From Oncomelania hupensis (Eukaryota; Mollusca; Gastropoda; Littorinimorpha; Pomatiopsidae): 64,000 nt of DNA. Positions 1 through 9,525 of this stretch are shown here, piece after piece. Location: positions 367,501 to 431,500 of the forward strand of contig JBAHVR010000308.1 in the NCBI GenBank assembly GCA_036898135.1, written 5' to 3'. The position numbers were made by a program, and so were the translations under genes. The stretch's first letter is position 1; each line of letters opens with the position of its first letter. The notes under the pieces were generated by a model, which worked only from the letters and a program-made list of their open reading frames with translations, was not told where the DNA came from and did no database searches.

Positions 1-214
1 TATCATCGCACAAAGAGCATAATGCAACAAGGTCAAAACTACTTTTATACTCATCGTAACGGCATACCACACAGCAGCAGCTACTAGTATAACACTTACA
101 CACTTTTGCTATAAAAATAATTGATCTAGATTAAACATTTAGGCGTTTATATACCACGCCCTCAAATTTGTTCACAATGACAGTGTTGAATTTATGGTCC
201 TGAACAGTGAATTA

Positions 215-484
215 CTAGTAGTATTTAATTTGTGCAGCCAAATCATGAATGTTCTTTGACTTAAACTCCTGAAGGGACTTGTATTTGTAGTATGCACTCT
301 TTCGTTGTTTGTAGTCTGTCTGGCTGTATTTTCTTTCTAGTATTTTTCCTGACCTTGATTTGTTCACCAGCAGTGCTTCAGGTGTGCCTCCGTCTTCATG
401 TTGATCCTCCAAAGTAGTAATGCTACTTGTACTAGTTGTAGAATGTCCAAGCAAAGCCATCTGTTCGATCAGTCTTTCCAGGTC
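215..484 (-). CDS. Terminal coding exon of an unidentified gene
   Basis: An 89-residue open frame runs from a clear splice acceptor (pyrimidine tract then TTCAG, just right of 484) to a TAG at 215-217. The frame opens in phase 0 with DLERLIEQMALLGHS, passes an acidic Ser/Thr-rich stretch and ends in a charged, Tyr/Lys-rich tail (KYSQTDYKQRKSAYY... ...HDLAAQIKYY). It has no membrane segment and no motif I recognise. It reads like real coding sequence, with balanced codon use and high charge. It cannot join directly to the exon at 3864-3962, which ends in phase 1, so at least one exon between them is missing from my model or the two belong to different transcripts. Confidence 0.5.
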   Translation of the reverse strand, partial: DLERLIEQMALLGHSTTSTSSITTLEDQHEDGGTPEALLVNKSRSGKILERKYSQTDYKQRKSAYYKYKSLQEFKSKNIHDLAAQIKYY

Positions 485-579
485 CTGAAGAAAGAAAAGC
501 ACAAACTCCATATAATTATAAGGACAATATAATTATTTGAGGTTTGAAGAAACATATCAAAAGACTACGTCATTAATTC

Positions 580-665
580 CGATTTACGTGTGTTTGTAGG
601 AAAGATGGGGGGGCGAGGAGAGAGAGAGAGAAAGAGAGAGGGGGGGGGGAAGGAAGGGATAGTAG
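580..665. repeat. G/GA-rich low-complexity tract
   Basis: A purine run of GA repeats and G runs (for example ggggggggga near 642-652). It is simple sequence with no coding content. Confidence 0.7.
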
Positions 666-1149
666 CTGTGTGTAAAATATCCTGTATTTATTTCGTTAGG
701 TACAAACATTAATATAGACTAAAAGGGCAAAGCCAATAATTCACATGCCCCTTAGTGAACTTATTCACAATATCCTACATGAAAGTGAGTACCTAGTATG
801 GATTTAGTTTGTGAAAAAAGAAAAAAAAAAGAAACAAACCGGCTGTATTAAACCATTTCTTATGCCTACCAAAAATGCAGAGTTTGAAACAAGGCTACTA
901 TTCATGAAGTCATTGTGAGAATAACAGGTTAATTCACCCATGCCCGCCTACTCAACAGCGTGAGGTGGTCATTGTTATACAATCATTGCGAGCTAAACAA
1001 TACTTCATAACAAATTTGACGTAATAGTAGGCTATGCTGGCTGTGCAATTTTAACATAATTACCGAGCAGTGATGACTGTTTTTTAATCAAGAGAAAGGC
1101 CATAACTGTTACTTTGAAAATGAATGCCCTTTGGAAATGTTTGCCATGA

Positions 1150-1365
1150 GCTACCCTGGAGAGGTATGTGTGTGCGTGTGTGTTTGTACTTTTGAATATG
1201 TCAGCAGTATTGTGAGGTGATTGAAATAAATACATAGAAGACATAGTGGTGAACTCCGCCAGTGGTTTGTGAGGTCTTCATTGCAATGTCATAGGAAAAT
1301 GTACCTCATAAAACTGTCCACCTCTCAATCCCGTTAGAGATACCAACCTCATATATGTACATCAA
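1150..1365. repeat. Dispersed ~150-bp repeat, copy 1
   Basis: The stretch with TGAGGTGATTGAAATAAATAC, GGAAAATGTACCTCATAAAA and ACCAACCTCATA recurs in the same order at 1652-1790 and 6722-6880, each time next to a TG/AC dinucleotide run. It encodes no protein. The family is not recognised; it may be a short non-autonomous element. Confidence 0.6.
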
Positions 1366-1599
1366 CGCAGCTGATTTTGAAGTGTCTGTAATACTTTGCT
1401 CTTCACATGATCAAGCAATCATATCAAACTACATATCGGTTGGTTAGGAAGAAAAAAAGATATTGACGTGTGTAAATAAAAAACAATGAAAATATTTTTA
1501 TTAAAGAAATTCCAATGCAAAATAAAAACATCAATATTGCATGCAACGGACCAACCAACAGACCGATATTAAATGTATGCTCTTTAAAAATGTATGCCC

Positions 1600-1790
1600 T
1601 GTGCTACCCTTGCGTGGTATGTGTGTGCATATAGTAAGTATGCCAGCGGTATTGTGAGGTGATATAAATACATGCATAGGACACTAGAGAATTTGGCAAG
1701 GGGGGGTTGAGATAGGTGCTGTGAGGTCATATGAAAATGTATCCCACAAAACCGAGTCTTCCACACAACCTCATAGTGCTATGTACATAA
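1600..1790. repeat. Dispersed ~150-bp repeat, copy 2
   Basis: Shares the ordered blocks TGTGAGGTGAT..ATAAATAC, TGAGGTCATATGAAAATGTA and CACACAACCTCATA with copies at 1213-1360 and 6722-6880. Confidence 0.6.
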
Positions 1791-1799
1791 GTCTTAGAG

Positions 1800-2814
1800 T
1801 TGGCCGGTGGTTTACTGTACGTCCACTTCACATACACACTCCATCGACACCTCACAGTGCAAAACTTGGAAGCTGATGGACAAGCATGCATTGGATTTGG
1901 ATTAAAAAAACGAGTATTTGTAATTAATCAATTGTTATGTTTTATTGTATTAAGATTACTTGAAATCTATATGATTAATTTGTAATTATAATTATTATTA
2001 AATTTATTTAACATTATTTTATACACGTTATGTCTTTGTTCAATACATTTATAAAATAACATGCAGTGACCAAGAATTGCTGAAAATTAACAAGCATACT
2101 CTTTGCTACGTACTATATAAAATGTAATAAGCGTATTTTCATAAAATAGCGTATGCCTGTAATTATTCACCCCGCCTGTATACATAGGTTTCACTCTGTC
2201 TCTCTGTCTGTCTGTGTGTGTGTGTGTGTGCCCAGCAATATCTCTGGTAATTACAATCCCGCTGAATTCAAACTTAGCATACAGGTTTCCTTCAATGACT
2301 GGTCGATGCACAATTTTAAAAAAATAACATTCTTCACTTTTTCTGAAGGGTCACAGCCTCAATGCAGAGCTAAAATCAATAATATAAAAAAAATCTTTGC
2401 TGATTATTGCTCGATGGAGCTAATTCTTCAAGTCCCAGGAATGTGTGCAATAAAAAACGGGGTGGATTGACTAAAAGCATGGCGATGTACGGAAAGTGAT
2501 GGGTTTTTTGGTGTGGAGTGTGAGTGTATAATGGTCACGTTAGTGTCCTGCACCTGTTAATAATTAACATCTTTAACATAACTTAGGTACACTTTTAATA
2601 ACAAAGGTCAAGAGATATGTGTAAGTAATGGTGAAAGAATGTGTATAACATTCTAGCGCGTATGTTGGTATAGATCGCAGCGCGAGCTCTACCAGGCTGA
2701 ATAAAAACGCTATATATGTCAAATTAGATTATATTACTTCATTATCTTTTGATCCCCATAACTTCTCGCTCTATTCACGTCATTTTAAAGTCATCTTAAA
2801 ATGAACATGAAAGC
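1800..2814. other. No gene recognised; AT-rich intergenic or intronic DNA
   Basis: Short open frames occur on both strands but none carries a motif or a convincing acceptor/donor pair. A small (TG)n run lies at 2214-2231. Confidence 0.5.
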
Positions 2815-3035
2815 AAATGGCGAGCGTTGCGGTCGAGTGGTAAAACGCGAGACTAACTTTCCTTGTCCATAGGCTAGAATCCAATGGTTACTGACGGGTG
2901 TGGGATCGATCCAGCATGGCGTTATGTTTTTTCGAATATTAATTTCTTTCGACTCGGGCAACCTCTCGGGGGTTTTCTCCGGGTACTTCGGTTTGCTCAC
3001 CCAGCAAAATAAAAATAAAAAACACAACTAATATT
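2815..3035 (+). repeat. tRNA-derived SINE with a conserved central block
   Basis: The 5' part (GCGGTCGAGTGGTAAAACGCG, then GGGATCGATCC) resembles a degenerate tRNA-like head with A and B boxes. The 3' part contains GGTTTTCTCCGGGTACTTCGG, a block also found at 42491-42520 and 49645-49675. That block resembles the conserved central domain of V-type SINEs as I remember it. An A-rich stretch (AAAATAAAAATAAAAAA) ends the unit near 3023. Confidence 0.6.
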
Positions 3036-3286
3036 AGGTAGGTTGAATTTGGGTGCGCCACAGGTTGCAATGACACCTTAACCAGGGGAGACGGCCCAGA
3101 ATTTCCCGATAAAAAGGGACAATAAAATGGGAAAAAATGCTCACGTCAGAAATGAAAATGACAATCCCGCAAAGGGGAGAGGGGGAAAGGGGAAACTAGC
3201 TGACAATGTGACACTAGTCAATGATGATTCTCCTACTTAAGTTGATATTCTGCAGACTGCTTGACTAAAATTATTCCAACCTATTT

Positions 3287-3706
3287 GGAAGATCTACAAC
3301 GAAGAATACAAAGCATGGAGATGAGGTGCTACAGAAGACCTCAGGCCATTTCCTATACTCAGCACATCACCAACAACAGACCCACAGACCATCACACTTC
3401 CATTGGACAACATGATGACATGCTCACAGTGGTGAAGAAACGGAAACTCCGATGGTATGGCCACGTCACCAGAGCATCAGGCCTCGCAAAAACCATCCTA
3501 CAAGGCACGGTGCAAGAAGGCAGAAGAAGAGGGAGACAGAAAAAGAGGTGGGAGGACAGCATTCGAGATTGGACTGGTTTGACACTGAACGAAGCCATGA
3601 GGGTTGCTGAGAACAGAGAAAGATGGAGTACGCTGGTTAAACGATCATCTGTGCTGCCCCAACGACCTTTGAGTTGCGGGATAGGATAGGGTAGGGACAG
3701 TATTAA
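3287..3706 (+). pseudogene. 3' end of an RTE-like LINE (copy A)
   Basis: Sequence from DLQRRIQSMEMRCYRR to the element's 3' end, with frame HDDMLTVVKKRKLRWYGHVT and WEDSIRDWTGLTLNEAM. This is the C-terminal tail after the reverse transcriptase fingers of the family seen in fuller form at 55690-58090. It ends in GGGATAGGATAGGGTAGGG, the family's ATAGG tail. Everything 5' of this point is missing, as expected for 5' truncation during target-primed insertion. Two small deletions relative to other copies are visible. Confidence 0.85.
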
Positions 3707-3863
3707 AAAAATAACTGTGTAACTCTATACATTTTCTGAAAAATTAGTACATTTTCTAAACAAATAAAAGGACATTTTAAAAATATTTTTACTAGTATTT
3801 TTTTATTTTTATGTTTTAATTTTGTTAGTTATTTTTTAGTTACTTAAATATTAATCTACTTAC

Positions 3864-3962
3864 CTGATTTATTGTTTGCAGGACACTTGGCTAATGCAGC
3901 CATTAGCTGCCCTCTTCCATAGTGACGGTAGAGAAGCCTTTTTTTCAAATCCATTGGTGCAA
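3864..3962 (-). CDS. Internal exon of an unidentified gene
   Basis: A 99-nt segment between an acceptor (TTTTCCAG) and a strong donor (GTAAGT). One frame stays open across it: APMDLKKRLLYRHYGRGQL followed by MAALAKCPANNKS, entering with two bases and leaving in phase 1. It is basic and Leu-rich and I do not recognise it. It would join in phase to the small initiating exon at 5784-5865. The next exon must be one that I have not found. Confidence 0.5.
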
Positions 3963-4079
3963 CTGGAAAATATAGAGAAAAAACATGTGTGATAGTAGTT
4001 TATAATGAGAACCTCAGCTTCATAAATTAATTTAATGCATCCAATTGAGAGTAACAGCAGAAGACTGTGCTACCCTAAG

Positions 4080-5240
4080 CAGAACATGTTTAAAGCTGCA
4101 AGGCGTCCAGTGCGGTAGCAATGGAGTTCGCATGTGTAAAATAATGTTTGCTTTCAGTTATGTTCTTGTGAATGGCATAATTAGGTGTTACAAACAAGCG
4201 TCTTTCTCGCTGTTCCTTTTGACTATTTTAGCCTCTACTAGCGAGGCACCTCCACTTATCAACCAGACTGGGTCGATGGCTGTGGCGTGCGAATACGATT
4301 CCAGGTCTCGTGGTCGGCGGTGGCAGTACAGAAGTTGAAACCGCGGCAGTCGTCGTCTCAGCTTGCGCAGGGGCGCTTTCTGCTCCGTCGGAGGACTTGT
4401 CCGCAGTTCTTGCCATTCTCTGAAATCGAGACGATCGGGAGCCCAAAGATGGTGCAGCTCTGCTTCTTGCAGAAATTAATTCCAGGAGACGTTCAGACGC
4501 GCGGACACTGCGGCGTGCCGATAGGAGGAGGATGCACCGTCCTGTGGGTGGCAGTCCAGAAGTTGAAGCCACCGCAGCTGTCCGCGAGAGATTCCGACAC
4601 GACTCTCCACTTCACACTACAACTTTCATCTTCTCTATTGTTGGGCTCCTCTGGCCGGGCGGCGGTTACTCTGCGTGGAAGGGCCCTCCTCGTTCCGTCT
4701 CCGTCTCCGTCTGCCCGGCCTCTGGCTGCCCATTACCTTTTTTTAACTATTGGGCGACGTGGAGTTCCCTGTGGAGAGTGGCGACCTCCGGACAACAGGT
4801 GTTTTCACCGCCAGCGGCATTCTGCGTTTTGCCTACCCTCCTTCACGTGGCCTCTACTTGGTCATCTTCTTGCGGCTCCATCGGCCCATTCTTCTACGGC
4901 CTCCTCGGCACCTTTCGTCCGGCCTTTCCGTGGCGTCCTGTTTGGCACCCTTACAGTCATTTTCGCAGCTGTTTCGTGCGCTCCAGACCCCATGCATTCG
5001 CACTTCACTTTCCGTCCTGATTCATCGTGCCTTCATTATCTGAATGTCGCAGCTCGCTTTTGAAGTCACCATCCTACCGCAACACGTCTTCTTACATCAT
5101 ACTGCCTTCACTCATCCAGTCCCCTATACGCTCCGTTTCCGGGAACGGTAATCTACTTAACGCAACGCACCTCCACTCACTGCCGCAATGACCCGACAGC
5201 AGGCGCAACATCATGCCAGTCTCTCACATGCCTCACAAAC
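4080..5240. other. GC-rich segment, unidentified; possible transposon remnant
   Basis: Clearly more GC-rich than its surroundings, with overlapping open frames on both strands (longest 258 codons, plus, 4287-5063). A phrase encoding VAVQKLKP occurs twice (4315-4345 and 4546-4575). No conserved enzyme motif is visible, and the composition makes long chance frames likely. It could be the 5' part of a retrotransposon or captured foreign DNA. Confidence 0.3.
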
Positions 5241-5783
5241 TGTTGGTGTTGGTTGTTGAATATACTATGCAGCAAATACATTATTTTGAGTGTCTACCTA
5301 TTGTAGGCCTGTCAATATTGGTTTGTAATTACATACCCCAGGTATGCTACTACTATTGATAAAGTCAGAAATACAGTGATAATAATGATGGTGGTAATGC
5401 TCTAAAAAATAACACAAGACATGCTTACAAAAATATGCATAACACAGTAGAATACTTATCTCATTGACTCCAATCAATGTATACATCCAATGAATAATAC
5501 ACGAGTAAAACTCACAACACTTATGACGATCTTCTAATGTATACGTGATTGCTTTGCCTCTGAATGTTCTAAAACTTTGTTTGATTAAAAGAAATGTTCA
5601 ACAGATTTATATCTAAGTCTTCAAACTTTGTGGCTTCAATATTTGGGTCCCAAATATTCTCAGACCACTCAGCATTAGAACCTACCACGTCAATCAAAAA
5701 ATCGATCAACATTTTACAATTAAAGTCCGTAGATAAGAGCACCACACTCATAAATATCACTCTTATTATCAACATTTAAGTAC

Positions 5784-5865
5784 TGAAGTCCTGAGCATGA
5801 TATATCGCTAATTCGTCTAATAAATCTGTAAAACCATCAACACTATCACTGTCAAAGTCCGCCAT
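5784..5865 (-). CDS. Possible first coding exon (acidic N-terminus)
   Basis: The minus strand reads MADFDSDSVDGFTDLLDELA from an ATG at 5863-5865, with a reasonable context (GTAATGG). A GTACTT donor after the 82nd base would leave phase 1 and join the exon at 3864-3962 to give DF-I-APMDLKK. The donor is weak, so this is only a candidate. The frame otherwise stops at a TAA 9 bases on. Confidence 0.3.
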
Positions 5866-5963
5866 TACGATCGCGAAAATGTGCGACAAATATCCATTCA
5901 TAAATCAAAAGAAATAGATCTAGAACGCTGATGCAAATCAAACATGTTCAGATGACACCTTAC

Positions 5964-6083
5964 CTCTTTCTAACTCCAAAGTGACAGAAACCGACTGCAG
6001 ATTCATCATACATTGTAGGCTGTAGACTCACGACTGTAGATTTGCCATAGCTGCCATCTAGTATAGATGCATGCAGAGCATTT
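5964..6083 (-). CDS. Internal exon of an unidentified gene
   Basis: A 120-nt segment with a good acceptor (TTTTTCTTTCAG) and donor (GTAAGG). Only one frame is open; it includes NALHASILDGSYGKSTVVSL and YDESAVGFCHFGVRK, entering with one base and leaving with two. I do not recognise the product. Phase does not allow a direct join to the exon at 3864-3962 in that exon's open frame, so it may belong to a separate gene or another exon may intervene. Confidence 0.5.
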
Positions 6084-6679
6084 CTGAAAGAAAAATAATA
6101 GAAATGTGTGCTATAACACAGCAAAATCTGTGGAAAGCAAAAGTATTTTTTTCTTCTTCATTCTTGCTCTTTCAAAACTGTTTGCTGACTGCCTGTAAAC
6201 TTCATATAGTACCTTGTAAACTGAAAGAATGAAGTAAAAAAAAAAAAAGAAAAACAACAACAGAAATAAATATATTTATTACTAAAGATATGTAAGGGTG
6301 AATCAAAGGTGCATGATGCTCGCCAATGGCGAAATAGGTCACATTTGGTGATTCCGTGTTGTGTTGTGTGGTGGCTTTGTGTACCTTACAGATACAAAGG
6401 TATCATGAAAATGTCCATGGTAAGAAATTACTCAATCTAGATCTACCTATATCTACAAATGAATCAACCAACTGATTATGGCTGCTCAACCCAAGTAGAA
6501 GAAGCAAATTACATTTTCAACACATACCTGAAGTATGGGTTCCGGCAATGAAAAATCTTGAAAAGACGCTCGGTTGCGCATGCGCATCGCCTGATAATTT
6601 CAGAGCCAATCAAAAAAGCGGCAATTTTAGAGAGAGAGGCAGGGTCAAAACTGAAAAGTACACACAGGCTCCCAGCAAA

Positions 6680-6925
6680 AATCCGTGTGTGTGTGTGTAG
6701 GTGGTCGCTCTCCAACGGTTTTGTGAGGTGGTTGAGATAAATGTATAGGCGATATACTTGGTAGCTCAGCATGCGGTTTCTGAGGTCAGCACTGTGAGGT
6801 CACGGGAAAATGTACCTCATAAAATTTGGTACCTCAGAAGCCCGTCAGAAAGTCTTACACACAACCTCATAACCTACGGTACGTAGACGCACACACACAC
6901 ACATACACACACACACACACACACA
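6680..6925. repeat. Dispersed ~150-bp repeat, copy 3, with flanking TG and AC runs
   Basis: Same ordered blocks as at 1213 and 1652 (TGTGAGGTGGTTGAGATAAA, GGGAAAATGTACCTCATAAA, CACACAACCTCATA). It is followed by an (AC)n microsatellite at 6890-6926. Confidence 0.6.
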
Positions 6926-7044
6926 CAGAGTATCTAGATAGACTAGTCTATATCGTCTGAATATTTGAGACTGTTTTTAAAGTAGACCTATTTTTTAATC
7001 TGATTTTTTTTTCAAATTTGATGTAATCGATACTCCATCATCAC

Positions 7045-7172
7045 ACACACATACACACACACCCCTTCCTCCACTCCTTACCCCTCCACCCTTTTCCCCC
7101 TCCCCCTGTTACCCCTATGTCCCTTCCCCTCTCCTCTTCCCTCCTCCTCCGCCCCCCCCCCCCCCCCCCCCC
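7045..7172. repeat. C-rich/pyrimidine tract with an 18-20 base C run
   Basis: Dense CCCCT and CCCCC runs culminating in an uninterrupted C stretch at about 7152-7171. The opposite strand is a strong candidate for G-quadruplex structure. A second C-rich stretch lies at 7405-7460. Confidence 0.7.
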
Positions 7173-7652
7173 TACCATCACCCCGAAACAGTCATAAAAA
7201 GGGAACTGTGTTATTAGTAAGTGCATTTTCTTGTACTAGAACAGTAGAAGAAATTTCTTTCCAAAAAAAATAATACGAAATATTACGAAAGGTATATCAA
7301 ACAGAGTTTAAAGATACTTAAGATCACACATTTTAGCGTCACAGATCCTTTCTAAATTCACAGTAAGTATTGCCCCCCGGAAAGAATATAATATAGCACC
7401 GCCCATACCTCTTCCCCCCTCCTCCCTTTGCCCCCATTTCTCCCCCCTCCCACCCCTCCTCACTCTTCATAAAACATCATCTATCCAAAGTACGGATTTT
7501 GATGTAAAACGATTAGTTCATTAGTGTACGTGTTTATTGATAGCATCGAAGTTGATGATGTTAATTGTGTATAGATCTAGTAGGACCGAATTGGTGTGTT
7601 TACACAAAAAGGAAGAGACATATAAAATGGAACGTTTCAAGGCCAGTGTGAC

Positions 7653-7955
7653 GTGGGGCCGGGTAGCTCAGTTGGTAAGAGCGTCTTGCTAGTAACCGAA
7701 AGGTCGCTGGTTCGAATCCCGGATTGGTCAACGTGTGATCATATTATTTTCCCCTTTACCAACAACTGGCCCGCTGGTGTCAGTATAAATCGGTCCAGTA
7801 GTCACCTATATGCGAAAGTGTCGTGTGACTATAATCTACAAACAACAAGCCAGTGTGAGCAACGATCGTCCATCATCGTCTTTCAATGTCACAACAACGT
7901 CATACTCGTTGCTATGAAAATACCCGCACACATCCTTGATACCCTGGCCTTTTAA
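7653..7955 (+). repeat. tRNA-derived SINE
   Basis: The head has a near-canonical A box (GTAGCTCAGTTGGTAAGAGC) and B box (GGTTCGAATCC), but the acceptor and T-stem arms do not pair as in a working tRNA. The head is followed by ~220 bp of non-tRNA body. It is therefore scored as a SINE and not as a tRNA gene. Confidence 0.7.
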
Positions 7956-8045
7956 TGGCGATGGGTGGAGGCAGTAGTAGTGGCGATGGTGTTGGAGATG
8001 GTTTTGTTGTTGGTGTTGGTGGTGGTGGCTATCAATTTCCTATTA
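7956..8045. repeat. GGT/GTT-rich simple sequence
   Basis: Imperfect trinucleotide repeats of the GGTGGTGTT type. Confidence 0.5.
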
Positions 8046-8131
8046 GTGTAAAACATTCATTACCAGTAACAGGGGTAAGTTAAGTAAATCAAAAGCAGAG
8101 ACTATATGGCAGCACACACAACTTATCTTAC

Positions 8132-8238
8132 GAAAACAAAGGATGCACTGATCCAGCTGGTCTTGCCGCTTTCAGCAGTTTCCTTGGCAGAGAGAGCAAT
8201 TGGAAGTAAGCTTACTGATGAACATGACCTCCGGATTA
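8132..8238 (-). CDS. Weak candidate exon downstream of the NRF-domain exons
   Basis: An open frame (IRRSCSSVSLLPIALSA, then GKTSWISASFVF) lies between TTATTTAG and a GTAAGA donor. The SCS motif would fit the end of an NRF domain, where a Cys-Pro-x-x-Cys-Ser motif is expected. However, the upstream exon ends in phase 0 and this one needs phase 1, so at least one more exon would be required. Confidence 0.2.
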
Positions 8239-8617
8239 CTAAATAAGTACACACTATTTTTGCGCAATTCGATAACGAAGCAGTTATCGTTTTAAAATGT
8301 ATGACTGATAATAGAAAGTGACAATTATTTATCATATCAACTCCAATGTCGACAGGTTCAGGATCTTTCGTCGTTGATCTGGGCTTAAAGTGGAACTAGT
8401 AAGCGAAATACTTACATCATACTACTACTTACAGTGTTAATGATTATGACGTAATATTTCTTTCCCACCTTGCCCTACATCATCACCACACCCATTATCC
8501 CTCCATTCACGCTTCACCACCACAACCACCACCACCACCCGCACACTCCCTGTGTTAGTCTATATCTCCTTTACAATTACTTTTTTTTTTTTGAAAATGC
8601 ATTTCGAATGCACAAGT

Positions 8618-8723
8618 GCGGCCATGAGGGTTGCTGAGGACAGAGAATGATGGAGTATGCTGGTGCCCCAACGACCTTCGAGCTACGGGATAGGATAGGA
8701 TAGGATAGGATAGGATAGGATAG
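8618..8723 (+). pseudogene. Extreme 3' end of the RTE-like LINE (copy B) with ATAGG tail
   Basis: About 75 bp match the last part of the family (GCCATGAGGGTTGCTGAGGA, then CCCCAACGACCTTCGAGC). A (GGATA)n tail of about six units follows at 8694-8723. This is a very short 5'-truncated insertion. Confidence 0.85.
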
Positions 8724-9343
8724 TGTGGCATTCAGGTGTGAAAACAACACACCTGTCAAATTGCATTCTTTTTAAATAACATTTTTTAGGGCGTTTGACT
8801 GATGTAGTACTGTAGCTGAGGTATTTGCTGTTTATAATTTGATGTGGTCTATCATAAATACTGGGTGGGGTGTGGGTGGGTGGTAGGAAAGAGAGCTAAG
8901 TGCAAGTAATGGTTTGTAAGACCATTCGGGAAAACATAGGATAATACAACGAAGGCCGCTTAAAACCACTGTAGCCTAGGGCAATGGAATAAAACCACAA
9001 CGGCTGTTATAAATGTAGATTGATCCTGGTTGTAGGAGAAAGCAGTTTTCGGGCCAAGACATGAAAAGTCAAACGTTTTCGCTATTTGACTCGGAGACAA
9101 GCTGTCTTCAAAACGTGCAAGCATTCCCTCCAACTAAGCAGCGTGGTAAAACCGAGCAGAATATATTTGCTCCACTTGAGACAAAGTGATGTTGTATAGT
9201 TGTATTGTTGTAATCGTAATAGTAGTACATAATCAAAAGGGAATATGGGGGAGGGGAGGGGAGGGGAGTAGAAAACGAGGGGAGAGGCGTAATAGGGTGG
9301 AGGTGGAGGGTGAAATGTCGTAGATGCGGAGAAACTGACTCAC

Positions 9344-9525
9344 AAAAGCAGGTCCCATTCCTAGCGCAGTTAGATTGGTGTTGATTCCAAGCCCGCAGAA
9401 CTGGCCATTGATGGTGTGGTTGGCTGAAATCTCCTGCGAGATCGTCCGGCACTCGTCGTAATCTCCCACCAAAACGCGTTGCCCCTTCATTAGGCCTGCC
9501 TTCGGCTTGCCCATCGCGTCAATCA
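9344..9525 (-). CDS. NRF gene exon 3
   Basis: A 182-nt exon with acceptor CTGACCAG and strong donor GTGAGT. It carries the DAMGKPKAGLMKG..VLVGDYDEC core and the third Cys (NGQFCGLGINTN). It enters with two bases and leaves in phase 0. Confidence 0.8.

Noticed and set aside
7655..7730. Possible functional tRNA gene
   Set aside because: The A and B boxes are good, but the acceptor and T-stem arms do not pair and the unit continues into a SINE body.
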